A DNA stretch of 64,000 bases, taken from contig NADL03000665.1 of assembly GCA_002205965.3 (NCBI GenBank), positions 806,001 through 870,000 of the forward strand, given 5' to 3'. The position numbers were made by a program, and so were the translations under genes. Source of the DNA: Kappaphycus alvarezii. Lineage: Eukaryota; Rhodophyta; Florideophyceae; Gigartinales; Solieriaceae. Under the pieces are notes generated by a model that had not been told where the DNA came from, did not search any database, and saw nothing but the letters and a program-made list of their open reading frames with translations. Positions 18,890 through 32,039 of the stretch are shown piece by piece; the first letter of the stretch is position 1; every line of letters begins with the position of its first letter.

Positions 18890-20460
18890 AGTGTTACACG
18901 ATAGTGACGACTTATCACAAACAACTCACTAACAGTGGGGATACAACCGACCACTTCTCCCATACATTCAAATAACCCGAAATTCCCCCTCGATGCTGCA
19001 TCATCAATTCTGAGGCTTCTACGAAAAACATAGAGTATCTTATAGTGACTTACAAACCATGAAGTAAAGATGATTGCAATCGGAAAGTGGGTCTTCTGTA
19101 GGGTAATTCCACGGCGCCATCCCAAAACGTAAAATAGATGGAAAATTATTGAACAGCTATCGGTCAGCATGGAATATAGGAATAAGGGTTACTTTTTGGT
19201 CCGTCCATTCCCAACGGAACGTTCCCGTGTAATAATTATAAACTCCAAAGTGTGATACTGACTGTAAAAATTATATGAAACGCGTAGATTTTACATAGAA
19301 AGTTCTAAATAAATGAATATTAACGTACCTGAATAGGACCGAGAATAATTATAAGAGAAACCCAATATTTATTGATCAACGGGAATAGTTCGATCGCCCG
19401 AAGCTTGCAAAAATTTTCTAACAGCCTACGACTCTTTATTTTTTAGATCAGAGTAGAAAAGCTACAAAAATGATTCTAGTAGTATAATAGGTTTGGTAGA
19501 CCGAATTATTGCCCAGTAATAATTATAGAATAGTTTTCAAAGTGATCATTAGTCCAAACAATATTTTGCTGGAAATATTATTCCAGTAATTATAAATGTA
19601 GAATTTAAAATCTAACTGTCTGGAATAATAATTGCTTCAAATTTAATACAGTATATAACATGGGCCAGTGAAATAGATAAAACTGTTTGTCGATGATTCA
19701 AAATAAATTAAAATTGTTGGTCTCTGAAAAAATATTGTTCAGCAGTTTTCTTTCACTTTATGTGATATGGAAAACAAATTAAATAGTTTCACACTACTTG
19801 TAAAAATGTTTTTTCAATTTGCACACCGGCCTTCTTCATGAGACGCAGAAGAAACCATATTACTTCTTGCAAACCATTGGTGCCTCCCTTTCAAAGTGAC
19901 TGTTATGCTTGTGCCTTGCTTTACCTTCCCTTTCTGGGCGAAACGGAACCTTTTTTCCTTTTTCTTTCCACGAACGCGACATGATACGGCCTACAGGATA
20001 TTACTGTAGTGTGCAACATGAGAGATGCATCCAAAAGGTTCCAGATGCCTCTCTCAGAATCTAGGGCTGCAGAGTACTCTACTGGTCATACAGTAAGCCT
20101 CTGCATGGCACAGTGACCACAATGTCTTCAAACGCCCTGCAATTGGACTGCACTGCTTCGCTCTCCTGCACCTGCGGTGCCCAAACAAAAAAATAGTGTC
20201 TACACTATTTACTGATCTACTCCGCGGCGCAATATCGTCCGAGAGCGAGGAAGAGGAAAGAATAATTGGTGCAGTTATCTCCATTGTCGCTACCGCAATT
20301 AAAGGTTAGAATTCATTGTGGTAGGTGGGTAGCCACGTTTAAGCCAAACGCAGGGGTGGATAAAAGACTTGTCGTGGTCCAAATAGATGTATCCGGCGCA
20401 CGGTCGGGGAGGAGCAAGTCGATCTTGACTTTTTCCACCGGAACTTCTCAGATCCACCCA
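18890..20460. other. AT-rich stretch with no recognised gene
   Basis: No convincing coding frame. The part 19220-19640 repeats an AATAATTAT-type word at least four times (19229, 19346, 19516, 19626) in AT-rich sequence. Confidence 0.5.
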
Positions 20461-20470
20461 TCATCCCATC

Positions 20471-21110
20471 ATGTTAGAGGAGGAGTTCGAAAGGCGTTTC
20501 TCAGTTACAAGAGCAATATATGAAAATGTACGACGTGATATTGTAGATATTGATACCTTCTCCAAACAAAAAGCCGACGGCATCGTGGAATTGGGGGCCT
20601 CGACAGACCAAAAGCTAACACCTGCGCTCCGTATGTTGAGTGGTGGAATGGCTGCTGAAAAGGTCGTAGAGTATGTTCGTCTATCTGGCAGTATGATTTT
20701 GAAGTGTTTATTGCGGTTCTCTATAGCTGTCACCACAATGTATGAGGAGACGTGGTAAAGAACGCCGGACGCAGAAGAAATTAGACTGATGGAAGTAGAT
20801 TACGCAGAATTTGACTTTCTTGGCTATTTAGGTTGTGTCAACTGCTCTTCATGGTTTTGGAATAAATGCCCCGATCTCTAGCAAGGAGTTTGCTAGGGGA
20901 AGCGCCAGCTTGTCGGATAGAGGTGGTTTGTGATGATAAACTAAGAATTTGGCATGCAATTTTCGGCTTAACGGACTCAAAAAATACAAGTAAATCCTAC
21001 CTCAGAATATATTCTTCAACGACATTAGTACTGGTCGTTGGCTCCCTATCAGCTTTAGACAAAAATCGTAGGTATGGGCCTGTAATCGTTCTACTTTCTG
21101 GCTAATGGTA
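20471..21110 (+). pseudogene. PIF/Harbinger-type DDE transposase remnant
   Basis: An intact 95-codon piece from 20471 contains MLEEEFERRFSVTRAIYENV, LTPALRMLSGGMAAEKVVEY and ILKCLLRFSIAVTTMY, the region before the catalytic core in plant-type Harbinger proteins. After frame changes the plus strand gives ACRIEVVCDDKLRIWHAIFG (about 20910-20965), which matches the VADQRLWIWHAFFG-type segment carrying the first Asp, and then YGPVIVLLSG. Later parts are too decayed to follow with confidence. The missing C-terminal DDE residues and the frame changes mark it as dead. Not the same subgroup as the copies at 22.5-23.4 kb and 37.8-38.6 kb. Confidence 0.65.
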
Positions 21111-21259
21111 TCCACACACCCTGCCTCTTTCGACTTAGTTCCGTTCTACAGCTGGGTAATATCGGCTTCATTCTCTTCCACAGATGCCATGTACATGAAT
21201 GCGAAGGACAAATATAGAAACACATGAAACCAGCAATTGAGGCTTCAGGACCTTGTTGG

Positions 21260-21430
21260 GAACAGTGCTTGTAGAAAAGGGGAGTTTTTGGGAAGGCTGC
21301 TTGGAGAAATGGAGAGTTAATGGCATGGAATATTGTTAAAGGGTGCTTGAAGAGATGCAAAGGGGAGTTGGAGATATGGAACATTGTCATGGATAGTGCT
21401 TGGAGAGATGGGGAGATATACAGGCTGTGA
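21260..21430. repeat. Degenerate tandem repeat of roughly 50-60 bases
   Basis: Related segments built from GTGCTTGGAGAGATG, AAAGGGGAGTT and ATATGGAACATTGT occur about three times. Copies are diverged and period boundaries are not sharp. Confidence 0.5.
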
Positions 21431-21439
21431 AGGGATTGT

Positions 21440-22490
21440 ACTGGCGCATTTCGCCCATCAGTTTGTATCGGTCTCCTCAGTTGCACGAGCGATATGTTTT
21501 CGCACAAACGAAATACTGAATGCTGATTGAGGGCCTATATTACATGATCAGAGTCATAAAAACTTAATTTGGGGGGTAAACTTAGTTCGGTCCAGAAAAT
21601 GGGCTGATTTTTGGGATTTGTGAGCGTTCGGTGGGACCGAAAATTTCCCAAACTTCCCCTGAAATCCTTTTTTGACTGAAATTTTACGCTCTAGGCTGGT
21701 ACGATGGGTTTGCCCTTACTTTACCTCAGATATAATCAGGTGCACCGTGCAAAGTCCTGAATACCCCACTTTAACAAACCTTAAAGAATTAGGTTTGCAT
21801 TATGTGGCTAAATTCTGCGTTTCGTGGGGCACCGTATAGTGGGTCGCTCTGGATTACCCGAATTTCATTTTTTGTTGATACAAATCCCTGTTTTCGCGCC
21901 AAACTATACAGGAAATTGTGGCTACAATTTGTGACTTGGGTTGACTCTCACCCCTATCTAGGTTGATTTGTGTCAGACACAAATTCTTAATGCCCTCGAG
22001 CCTTGGTAGCAACCTCGTTCATCTATGCAACATCATTTTGGATTAATCCACTATTGAAAATCCAGCCGCTTGCACAACTTCGACACCACCCCCACCACGC
22101 ATAGCATTACTTCCTCACGGCCAGATACCTACCACTGCCTTTACACATGTGCACCGATTTGTTGCTTTCCCACCTCCGTCAGTAGTTCCATCCTAGCCCG
22201 ATGGCATATCTGCGTCCGTGCCTTTAAATTTGCCCCTGAGATCATCAATTCTAACATTTGAAGAGGCAATAATTTAGATTATAGAGACAGGAACAGATAG
22301 AGGATGAGCGTTTTCAGAGTGATTCGGAACGAAAACTGGAACAAAAGCAGAGTTGAGCTGATAGAGCGGAGGAAAGTCAGCAATGTAGGGTTGAAAGCGC
22401 GCGACAAAACTTTTTTATGGAAATGTTAGTAATTGCTATTGAAAAAACAAGTTAGCCAGCTGTACAAGATGAAATCTCCTTCTGTTCAAA
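21440..22490. other. No gene recognised
   Basis: About 1 kb without a frame I can assign to a family. It includes a direct return of ACAAATT/GTGTCAGACACAAATTC near 21940-21990, too short to interpret. Confidence 0.45.
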
Positions 22491-22492
22491 GA

Positions 22493-23450
22493 TTAGAGAT
22501 AAAATAACAAGAGATTTAGTTGATAGCCACAAATTCTTGCACGCAGGTTGAAAAACCATGCTGTAAAGAGAAAAAATTTCAGCTCGCCTCTTTCTTCGTA
22601 AAAATGAGATCTTTCAGACGTGGAAAACTCCCTTTTAGTACACGCATATCCCATTCTGATGCATTTCCTGCCGATTTGCTTCCCGTCGATGAATATCATC
22701 TATGGCTGTAGAAGCCGAGGTCAAATCGTCTTTTTCTGAGTTGATAAGAAACTTGTAGTTCCCCTTGAACAATGCGAAGTCTAAAACGCATTTTCTTCCA
22801 TACCTTTCATATATTGATTCTAAATTTTGATACAAAACACATCATTCGGCACTTGTAGAGTCATGCATAGAAACAGGGACATTAATAGTTCAATCAATTA
22901 TATCACGAAAGGCGCAGACACGAAGAAGTTCCCCACGTAATGATCTTGTTTCCAGCCATTTTAAAATACTTCTTGCATAACCGTACCTCCAGCATGCTCA
23001 AGGATTAGCTTTAAACCTTCCACAACAGGGAAAAAGTCCCCAAGTTTTGAATATTTGGCAGCGAAAGCAACCTGAAAAGCATTGAGTTCACTTTTTTGGT
23101 AGTTTTACAGCAATTTTGGCATCATTACTTTCTGATTTAACGAGAATTCGTATTAAAAAAAGTAGAAACAAAAATCAAACCGAAGAAGAGATCCCTAGCA
23201 ACATACATAAGACCATTATCGATCCGCGTGTTCTACCCCACGCAAGGACGAGAGAAATATATGGAAGAGCAGTAAGAGAGCATGGTAGTCTTGATGGTCG
23301 CCCCAGGCGACCAATCATTTCAATTTCAGAGTATGGAGAGTAGAGCGTATATACTTGAGTAAATCGATTGAGCATATGCTTGTAGTAATTGTTGTCGAAT
23401 CGTGTCAGTGCAATAAGAGCTTGGTCGTTTGCAGAAATGGAGAAAGTCAT
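22493..23450 (-). pseudogene. Harbinger-type (DDE_4) transposase remnant
   Basis: On the minus strand the N-terminal part (23450 to about 23175) contains ALTRFDNNYYKHMLNRFTQV and then LAWGRTRGSIMVLCMLLG, a typical pre-core segment. The C-terminal part (about 22835-22493) has IYERYGRKCVLDFALFKGNY with the third catalytic Asp, then EANRQEMHQN, SHFYEERGELKFFLFTAWFF and NLRARICGYQLN, a common ending in this family. Between them the core is broken by stops and frame changes. The copy at 37839-38600 is a relative on the other strand. No inverted repeats were assigned. Confidence 0.65.
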
Positions 23451-23459
23451 AATCTAAAT

Positions 23460-26070
23460 CTTATGTGATGGATGTAATGCAGATCGCGTAATTTGGCGGT
23501 CCCGGCGCCGTCTAGCGAGCAAGGACAGGAGATGTCTGGAGGATGCATCCTTGATCTGATTTTGCTGCATTTCTTCCTTTAGCAAGATTTAAGTAAGAGG
23601 ATGAGATTGTAAGTGGCCATTTTCGCGTCAAGTTAGCTTAAGAAAATGAAAAGGAAGAAACATGGATGGTGCAGACTGCTTGGAAATAACCAAAGAACAC
23701 AAAAAACGCTATTCTTATCCGAAGGCGAATCGAAAACACGAACCCACAAATGCATTTAAAGTATTAGGAGATATTCTTAGTGACATGATTTTCTGCCATA
23801 CACAAATTGCTTATCCGGAGCGGCTCAGTGTAGTTTTTCAATACCCAACACGCAGAGTTTAACCCTCTGCACACTTATGTTCCATTCTGTACAACTCGTA
23901 AAGATCTACCACCACTAGTTCAGCCACCCTATGTATTCAAACCTATTTTTAGGTTTGTTACAGTAGGATATTCAGGACTTTGCGTGTCGCACATGCATAT
24001 TTCTTTGGTGAAGTAAAAATAGAGAGGTTTCAATTCGAACGTATCATATATACGTGTGGTACCGTTCAATCCTGTGACATGTGCAGAACTGTACTGTCTA
24101 TCCGCTATAGCACCAATTTCATATGAGGCCAAATCCCGTTTTCACGCATATATTTACAATGAGGCGATTCAATTTTTTTTGGGTCTATAAATATTTGCCA
24201 GAAAAGATACCCTAGAAACATATCATTGAAGTTTGTTTGATCAAGCATCCACCTGCAGGTACTGAAAGGATATAATGTGGCCAATTAGCTCTAAAAACGA
24301 GAATTATTGAGTGGTAAGAAGTTGGGCGTGCTCTGATCAGCGTTATAATTCCCGAATTTTTTTGATAGGGCTTCACTACTGTTTAAAGTAATTTTATCAC
24401 ATAAAATAAAATAAAAATTTTACTTCAAAATTAGTCCTATTTTTGTCGTCATATGAAAACAATGGTCCAGTAGACAATAGAGAGTGCGTTAAGTATCATA
24501 AATGGTGGGAAGTTACTGCGGTACTGTACCCCTCTGCTATCTATATTAAATGGTACTGACGTGGTATCCATAACCAGAGACGTATTATTGGGTGTGTGAA
24601 TCTCAGTCCTGGTTCGCACTTTTCATCTTCAATTTGAGATGAAAACATAAAATAGACTTTTGCCAACTTAATTTGGCGAGAGTGGAGGCGGGGCTCATCA
24701 GCAAGGTAGCAGTATATAGTTTTCATCTCTGTATGATATCTTTCATAGTCCTCATCCTCAGCAGTTATCCTGCGCTTTGATTGGTCCACCACAGCTTTAA
24801 CGTCAAACCACTGCATCTGCCTGGACGCCAGCTCTGTAACAAAGTAAATGATCTGATCTTCCACCCCTCGGTGTTGCCTATCAGAGAATAGATCCCTGTG
24901 TTTTTAAGACATTATTGTTTTGCATCCCCGTCTCTTTGACTACTTGTTTGAATGCTACCATGTCTTCCTAGGACACAATCGCTACGCCTCCTTAGTTGAA
25001 CTGTATATAATGTTTCTTAGGGACTGGAGAAGACGCTTTAAGGTTGTTCGCATGTGGCGACACAAAGTAAAATCAAGACGTGAGAGAACTATCAACATGT
25101 ACCATTTTGTTCAACTGAAGGACTGAGAGGTACTGCTTTGAATGGCATCAAATGTTTCACATATTATTCGTGTTGTATGCATAGGCGAAGGGGTAAGTTA
25201 TAATTACTTTTAATTCAGAGTAATGATGGAACCGCTACTCATAAGAGGAATAGAGAGGACCGAATGTCTTTGATATTCTGTGAATAGAATGTAGTGCGGT
25301 GTGAATGCAAGATGTAGTAAACTGATGATTGATGAGGCAGCGTATGTTCACTTATAAAAATAATATAAGAGGATCTAATCTCGGAAAAGACAGCAGGCAG
25401 CTTATATTGATCGATCCTTTCCGTAGCCTTCACACATCAGGTATCCAGATTGAATCTCAAACCTCTCGGTGCCGCCCTACGTGTCCTTCTATTCTCACCG
25501 ATACCCTGTGTTGATATCGGTACCGTAAAAACAGGAGGTGGAAAACAGATTTGATAAATTCATGCTAATGAGTAATACTGTACGTAAACAGTTTCATGAA
25601 CAAGTGCCTTGCATGGATCATTTACTGTACTCAGCAGTCAATTATTATGTGGCATATACAATTGTATGATAAGCGAAATGTAGTGTCGCGTACAGTAGTA
25701 TGCTGGCATAAGCTTATCTAGACTACCGCTTGATGGCATAGTTTACCCCCCTAAACCAATGTTCCGTCATGATTGACTTATCAAATTTTTTAAAAAATTT
25801 GCCCATCACATTTTCTGCTCTAGAAAACCAGTAAAACTGTGCTCTAAGAAGATAAAGCGAATTTTTTTTTAACATATTGGCAAAACATATTTGATGGGTG
25901 TTTGCAGTCATAACATATCTGTGTTCTCATCGCAATGCTAAGGGTAATATATACATTTATTAATCTATTAGCTTTCCCTGGCTTCCCAAAACGTCTAAAG
26001 TGCGCTTATGCATGGAAAAAACCAGCCTATCGATAATATACTGCCAAATTGAGTCCCGATGAGCAGTTAT
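23460..26070. other. No gene recognised
   Basis: 2.6 kb of AT-rich sequence. Several frames of 60-110 codons (for example 24864-24541 minus and 24920-25126 plus) match no family I can name. GTAC-type palindromes are seen near 24050, 25580 and 25690. Confidence 0.4.
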
Positions 26071-26079
26071 AAGGCCATA

Positions 26080-26800
26080 AGGTCTTCTGAGGTCGTAAGC
26101 TACCGGTTGCCTCCGTAAACTTACCTTGCTAGTACCTCCTGTTAATTTTCAATCAGATTCAGGTCTGGGGAACGAGCAGGTCAGTCCATTAATCTAATTT
26201 CATTCTCGCGTAATCAGTCTTTTGCTTATATCGCAGCATTATCTAGATCATTATATTACTTGAATGTCCATTTCACTCACATGATATTATCTGCCCACGG
26301 CAACACATCGTCTTCTAAGATCTTGACATATCTTCTAGCATTGAGCCGGTACACTACCTTTATCAACTTCGCCTTACAATGAGGCCCAAAACCAGCCCAA
26401 AGAGTCACACAATTTCCTCACGTTGACGCCTCGATAGAACCTGTTATTATATTCTTAAATCATTCCAGTAGTATTGGAGACCATCTGGATAATCACAATT
26501 AAATCATTTTTGTCGGTACAGAGGAATGCACCCAAAAAGATTTGGTCCATTTACGCATGCTTCCGAGCATGTTCGATGCGAGCGATTTTGTGTCTTTCGG
26601 CCAACAGTGGGGCATGTTTAACTTTGCAGTAACTCAAGTGGACGCTCCCAGTAAGATATGCACGCGTACGACTTACCGAGATAGGCGATTGCGAGGAATT
26701 ATGGAGTCCTCGGGAGCTCAATGCTAGATTTGACGCCGCTCGAGGTAGCTTTCTCTCATCTCTTTCTGTAATCCTTCGTCGGTAGTTGCGATATTATTGC
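26080..26800 (-). pseudogene. Tc1-like transposase, decayed, minus strand
   Basis: Read on the minus strand from 26800: KLPRAASNLALSSRGLHNSS and then APLLAERHKIARIEHARKHA (the helix-turn-helix part). Next comes a TDKNDFNCDYPDG-type segment near 26515-26475 with the first catalytic region, then VTLWAGFGPHCKAKLIKVVY and YVKILEDDVLPWADNIM. Last is MDxPARSPDLNLIEN at 26195-26143, carrying the third acidic residue. Several stops and frame changes. The order is the same as in the plus-strand Tc1-like copies at 1.5-3.0 and 48.2-49.8 kb, but sequence divergence is large. No inverted repeats were assigned. Confidence 0.75.
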
Positions 26801-26809
26801 CGTACATAA

Positions 26810-28299
26810 GCTCCTGGAGCACGTAAGAAGCTTCTGATAACTTTGCGAGACCATTGAAGTTGACGAAGAAGCACTGAAATTTTTTCCCCGCGTTTTGCAA
26901 AGATAATGCTTGCGATCGCTCTTATTCTGTCAGTTCTGTGCCATTAGGCATCTTGAGCAAAGGAAGAAGAGGTTAGGCAATAGTTTGAAAGGATAAAAGT
27001 CGCATAAAGCAACTCTGTTGCTTTGTAGGGCTTCGTTTGTCCAAATATGCTATGACCCCAGGAACCCCTTAAAATCTGCTTTCTAGAGCTTTTAAGAAAA
27101 GATTACAGTATTCTCATAGAACTTTACAGCTTGATGGCTTTTTTAAGCAAAAAAGCCATTGGTCAGGTCTATTTTAAAAATTAAATAGATTATAATATAG
27201 AACTTTTGTAGGGGAGTGCGCCATGGCACAGTCTATATTTAATGCCCTTTTGTGGTCTATATAAGGTTCCCCTGATCTGGTCTCCAGGATCAGGGAGGAA
27301 CTAATGATTGTATCAACATCTGACTGGTCCTTGCTTTGCAACTTCAATTGAAAGTTACCTCTACTATACGCTTTCAGCAGACCATTTGCTAAAATCTAGA
27401 TTGCTGCAACATGTACTTCTAAACAGAGTAAAAAACACCATTATTATGTGAAATGAAACAGCAGTCTAGAAATTATTGAGTAACCGCTCAAATTCCAAAT
27501 ATGTATTAAAATTATGTAATTGGTGCGAAAATTTTGACAAAATGACAAATACCATATAGTCCAAGACAATACAAGTCGCCCAATACATAAGATTGGCGGG
27601 GAAATTCCGAAAACCGGCACTGTTCTCGAAAAAAAATAGTCATCCAACAGTCCATGGCCTGTCGGCCATAAAGGGCTATAAAACGACATTTTAACGGCTG
27701 AACTTGCCGAGAATCATACGTTAACATGTATGGAGTGGGTTGATGCACAAGTAAATACCTAAATTCCCTTACTCTCCTATCATTCAAGCTTCACACCCAT
27801 TATGGCTCACTCTGCAACAAAGGAATCCAAATCCTTGCATCTTCTGGAAGATGTTGCAGTCGCATGAGACCGCTACCTCAAAGATGAGAGCTTACGTTCT
27901 CTTAAAGAGGACACTTATCAATATATTAACAGCACTTTCCCTTTTTTGACACTTTTTACGAGAAATGGTCCAGTAAGGCCGTAGTCGAAATGACACTCTT
28001 CAATCCATAGCATTTTGACGCTATTTTTAAGTTCTTCAAGTCATTTATTGCGATAAAGTTTTGAAATAGTAGAGAAAGAAAAGCCACCTACGCCCGAAAA
28101 TATGTCCTTTTCGTGAAGTTCAACGTACTGAAAGAGGGTAAACAGTGGGATTTAATGGCTAAGATGTTTGCATGAAGATATCATTGTTACAAAGGCTCAT
28201 TATCATCTTTATCTGATAATCTGTGACGCTGTATACGATAAATACGTTGAGTAATATGCTGAAAATAATACAGTAGAGGTTCTGTCCAATGGCAAAAAT
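26810..28299. other. No gene recognised
   Basis: 1.5 kb, AT-rich. Frames at 27787-27444 on the minus strand are not recognisable. The part from 27800 may belong to the N-terminal side of the DDE_4 remnant that follows, but decay is too strong to say. Confidence 0.4.
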
Positions 28300-28960
28300 A
28301 TTTTTCCAAATTATCCAACGGCTCCTATTTGCGACGTGTGTTACTTTTCAGCCCTCAGATCGTCCGCACGGGTCTTTGAATTGAGCGATTAAGTATTTCA
28401 ACTAGAAAAAAATGTCAACACTGGGTTAAGGTTAACTTATCGTTATGTATTATTTTAATTTCGATAGGATGCAGCGTTCGCGAATCTGGCTCTGTCTACG
28501 ACTTCGCTATTTTTCACCAAATGCCCAGTTTTCGCAAGCATATAGTGCGTAAAACCTAGGAAGAAAGAAAACTTGAGGATGAAGGTTCACTGACCACGAG
28601 GGACTCTCTTGGTTAGTAAATGATATCGAGGCGGGCTAGAATTTATTCGTTGCACACATCTTACTAAGAAACCATATCGAGTGAAAGAATAATTTTGAGG
28701 ATTTTTCGGTCGCAAGTGCGCACTTTGGAACATTGTAAGTACGAAATTCAAGTGAGCCTAGGCAAATTATGACTCGCTTTGCCGCCTCTGTCTTGGGGTA
28801 ACTAATTTTCAAGTTCTACATAACCCATTACCTTTCGGTGACAGTTGCATGTATCACGAAATTAAGAATCTGGGGTACAGTATTAGCCAGGCTCAGATAG
28901 AGAAGTTTCGGCTTTCGAAAAGCAAAGTATCGAGAGAATCGTCGCCGTCGTGTTTACATA
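28300..28960 (+). pseudogene. DDE_4 (Harbinger-like) transposase core remnant
   Basis: Plus-strand pieces across frame changes follow the order seen in DDE_4 transposases. FQPSDRPHGSLN and AIKYFN lie near 28345-28405 and correspond to the D.P.GT..EA..YFS segment. ESGSVYDFAIFHQMPSFRKH lies near 28475-28540 and corresponds to GSVHD..IF with the second catalytic Asp. A later ERIILRIFRSQVRTLEHCKY (about 28680-28740) corresponds to the conserved E-containing RIIVENFFGR..TLW region. No long open frame survives. The call depends on three short, correctly ordered matches, so it is moderate. Confidence 0.5.
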
Positions 28961-28978
28961 CAGTTTCGCGCAATTTTT

Positions 28979-29118
28979 ATAAATGATTGCGGTGCCATAA
29001 AGTCATTATTTTTCTGCAGTTTATGTATCTTCTTGTAAAATTCTGTGATAAATGACTGTGGTGCCATGCAGTCACCCTTTTTCTTTAGCTTCTACATGTT
29101 TTTGTAAAATTGTGTCAT
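28979..29118. repeat. Tandem duplication, about 70 bases
   Basis: ATAAATGATTGCGGTGCCAT...CTTGTAAAATTCTGTG (28979-29048) is followed directly by ATAAATGACTGTGGTGCCAT...TTTGTAAAATTGTGTC (29049-29118), with about 80 percent identity by eye. Confidence 0.75.
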
Positions 29119-30839
29119 AATATTGAAATTTGTATTGTAAATGGTTGTAAATGGGCCTTTTTAGGCTTTTAATTTTTTTAACCATATTCAATTTTAGAGT
29201 ACAGAAGACGTATTGGGCAATAGGCCTACATTTGCAGAAGGGAGCCAGGAAAAGCTATGGCTGAAATTCGAAAGAAAATCTTAGCGTGATATTAACTGAA
29301 TTCAAACACATGTAAGGTATCAATATACCCGAGGATCAGAGCTGTGTGCTGGTACATAGTCTATTCAAGAAAGAGTCATTTTAATTCAATCAAAAGTTAT
29401 TCCGTCAAATAAAAAGTACATAAAAAACTTCAACGAGCTCGTTGAAGACTATATCTGCAGCAACAATTATTAAAATGCCTACAGAGATAAATCATAACTT
29501 TTTATGAAGTATTTACCGTCCTATAGGATAGCCATTTTTACCCTTCCTACTTGGGAGGTCTGTAATTTCTCCTTGTTGTCGATTTACACTATGGTATAAA
29601 TACATCTACTGTTCGTTTTAGAGTAAGTGATTCTAGAATATCGGCAGTGGATAGTAGCCAGTAAAATAGAGGGTGTGCTAGAGCTCGAATTTGGCACCTA
29701 TTTGCCTGTAAGAAGGCCTCTCTACCTTAGGCTTCGAAGTAAAATTCCAACATAGGCAATTTTTCAACTGTTCTACACTATCAAAAACGTCAATTGTTTT
29801 TTCGGGCTCGACGCCTACGCTGCTAGCTGCCATTTATCCCTAGCATATTCGCTACAATCCGAATTTGCCGTTTTCGGAGAATTTAAGAATTATGGTCGCT
29901 TTTTGATAGTTAAAATATTCCTCTGCGCTATTTCTGCGTTGCGTTTTGTCAAGTTAAAGCAAGGAAATACAGACAAATACTACACGTTTATCCTTTTTCT
30001 TCTTTTTGAAAATTATCCAGTAGCTGATAATGGAGGGATTACTAAGGCTACTAATACATTTATAGTTGTAAAGAAGAGGACCTGTAAGCTGTGAAAGGTT
30101 ACTTCTAACGTGCTTAATGCCTCCTTCGACTAATTACAAAGCCGCAGGCGAAAAAATCGCTTACAGGATACGAAAAATCCGACGTACTGTCAGGAGTGAA
30201 CACAGCTTCGAGAGCCTCTCCTATTTACTGCACTTAAAACTGGAGAAAATAATTCTGATGTAGTTTCAAAATGGATTTAGCTAAATCCAATCTCGGAGTT
30301 CAATCTTGATCTGAGTGAATTGAAATTTGAATTACCAAATTAATCGTGATTTTCCTTGAAAAATATTGAAAATCAAATTGGAAAGGGGATTTTCAGTGAG
30401 TTTGATAGAGAGAAACCATGAACGTAAGTACAACAATATTCTGTCAAGATATTAGACAGACCAGAGAATTGGTATTCTCTTATGTAATGCTTTACGTGGT
30501 ATGTTGCGAATATTTATCTCTCTGGTGTTGAATTAAAGGCTCGATTGCTTTTAAAATTTCTCATAACCATGCTTCTCTCGAGACATATTCTGAGAATTTA
30601 TCGTTTATTCGCTGTTTGATTGTATTTATCGCGGATGGAATGTTTCAACGGTACCCAATGAATCTTCTGTCCCTTCGAAGACATTTTCATCAAATTTTCC
30701 CCGCAATTCTGACCTCAGCAAACCGTTGAACCGAATTGATGCATATTTCAACTCTATTGCGTCGCCAACTGGATCGCTGTTAACACTAGCTTCAAACACC
30801 GTACGTTTCACTCCAGTGTCAGTGATTTTAAGACGTAGT

Positions 30840-31945
30840 TCCGTCTGCGTTACACTATAGTAAGACTAAATCGACAAGATGACTGAAGCCAAGAGACATG
30901 TGTCATGTGGCCACGTATGCGTAGAAACTCGGGTGAGTTTACAGTCGTAGATTGACATGGCGGAAAGCCGGCATCCTTTTTGAGTTGTTAGCTTAAGGAC
31001 AGTAAATTATTATGAGATGCAGACTATCATCAACAACTACAGACCAAGAAACTGTTCAAGCATCGACGTTTTATCGCAGTTATTGGTTTCATTTTCAATA
31101 TTTATGGGCTCAGGGGTTTGCAATTCTGCCTTATTAGATCTCCGTTGCTTCAAATACCTCTCGAAGAACCATCTTAACAAGCGCTCGGTCGTTTGCCAGC
31201 AATGAAGGAAGCTCTAAATCTTATCGACAAACTTTTAGGAGAGAAAAACCCCGTTTGGGAAGTTCACATGAAGGCGATACTCGTCTACTAGGGAACTTGG
31301 AAAGTGACCGCTCCCTCAGAAACTGAAGATGAATCGACAGATAGGACCAAGACGGAAAATCATTGGAGATAATTATACTAGCTTTAGGAGAAAAACAGAT
31401 AGTGCACGTTGGAAGTTACAAGATGGCTCGCGTCGCCTAAAACAAGCTTTTTGGCATATATGACGAGTTGAGTACCGCCAATCGCTCAAGACTGTTTGAG
31501 AAGCTACTTCCCCATCAACATAAGAGGTTGCTCTAGCTTCGACGTTTTATCGCATTTACCGGTTTACTTGTTGAGATAAACCCGTTGATTACGTATTTGG
31601 TAGTATAGCTATCTGTTTCATCATCAGTTTTGATTTAAAGTTACTCGATATGATACTTCATATTTAAATACAGTACGAATATTGATAACGAAACCGGTAA
31701 GTGCGATTAAAAACCTAGGTTAAAACAGCCTCTTATTATTTATTTTTTGATTGGAGTCTGCATCTCAGCATGCTTTACTCTCCTTGAGTAAAAATCTCAA
31801 AGAAGATGCTGGCTCACCGTCATTTTAATCGATGACTATAAACTAATCCGATTTTCTAAGCACACGTGGCCATATCATACCTGTCTCTTGGCTTCAGTCA
31901 TCCTGATGTCTGTTTCTTCACAGTAAAGTGTAAGGCAGACTGCAT
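30840..31945. repeat. Foldback element or large imperfect inverted repeat
   Basis: The left arm (30840-31030) contains GATGACTGAAGCCAAGAGAC, GGCCACGTATGCGTAG and GAGATGCAGACT. The right arm (about 31945-31760, reverse complement) contains the same words in the same order: GATGACTGAAGCCAAGAGAC, GGCCACGTGTGCTTAG and GAGATGCAGACT. Arms are about 185 bases. Between the arms, CGACGTTTTATCGCA followed by a GGTTT word occurs at 31063 and 31540, and a related inverted ACCGGTAAGTGCGATTAAAA at 31694. No coding frame is convincing. Confidence 0.75.
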
Positions 31946-32039
31946 TATATCATACACTCACAATTTCTCCGCCAAATGAAGCGTTGAAGACATTAATTGA
32001 CTTGTTACCTGCTTTCGCACCTCTGGTGACAGTAATTTA

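Noticed and set aside
26542..26727. 61-codon plus-strand frame
   Set aside because: Shadow of the minus-strand Tc1-like transposase remnant.
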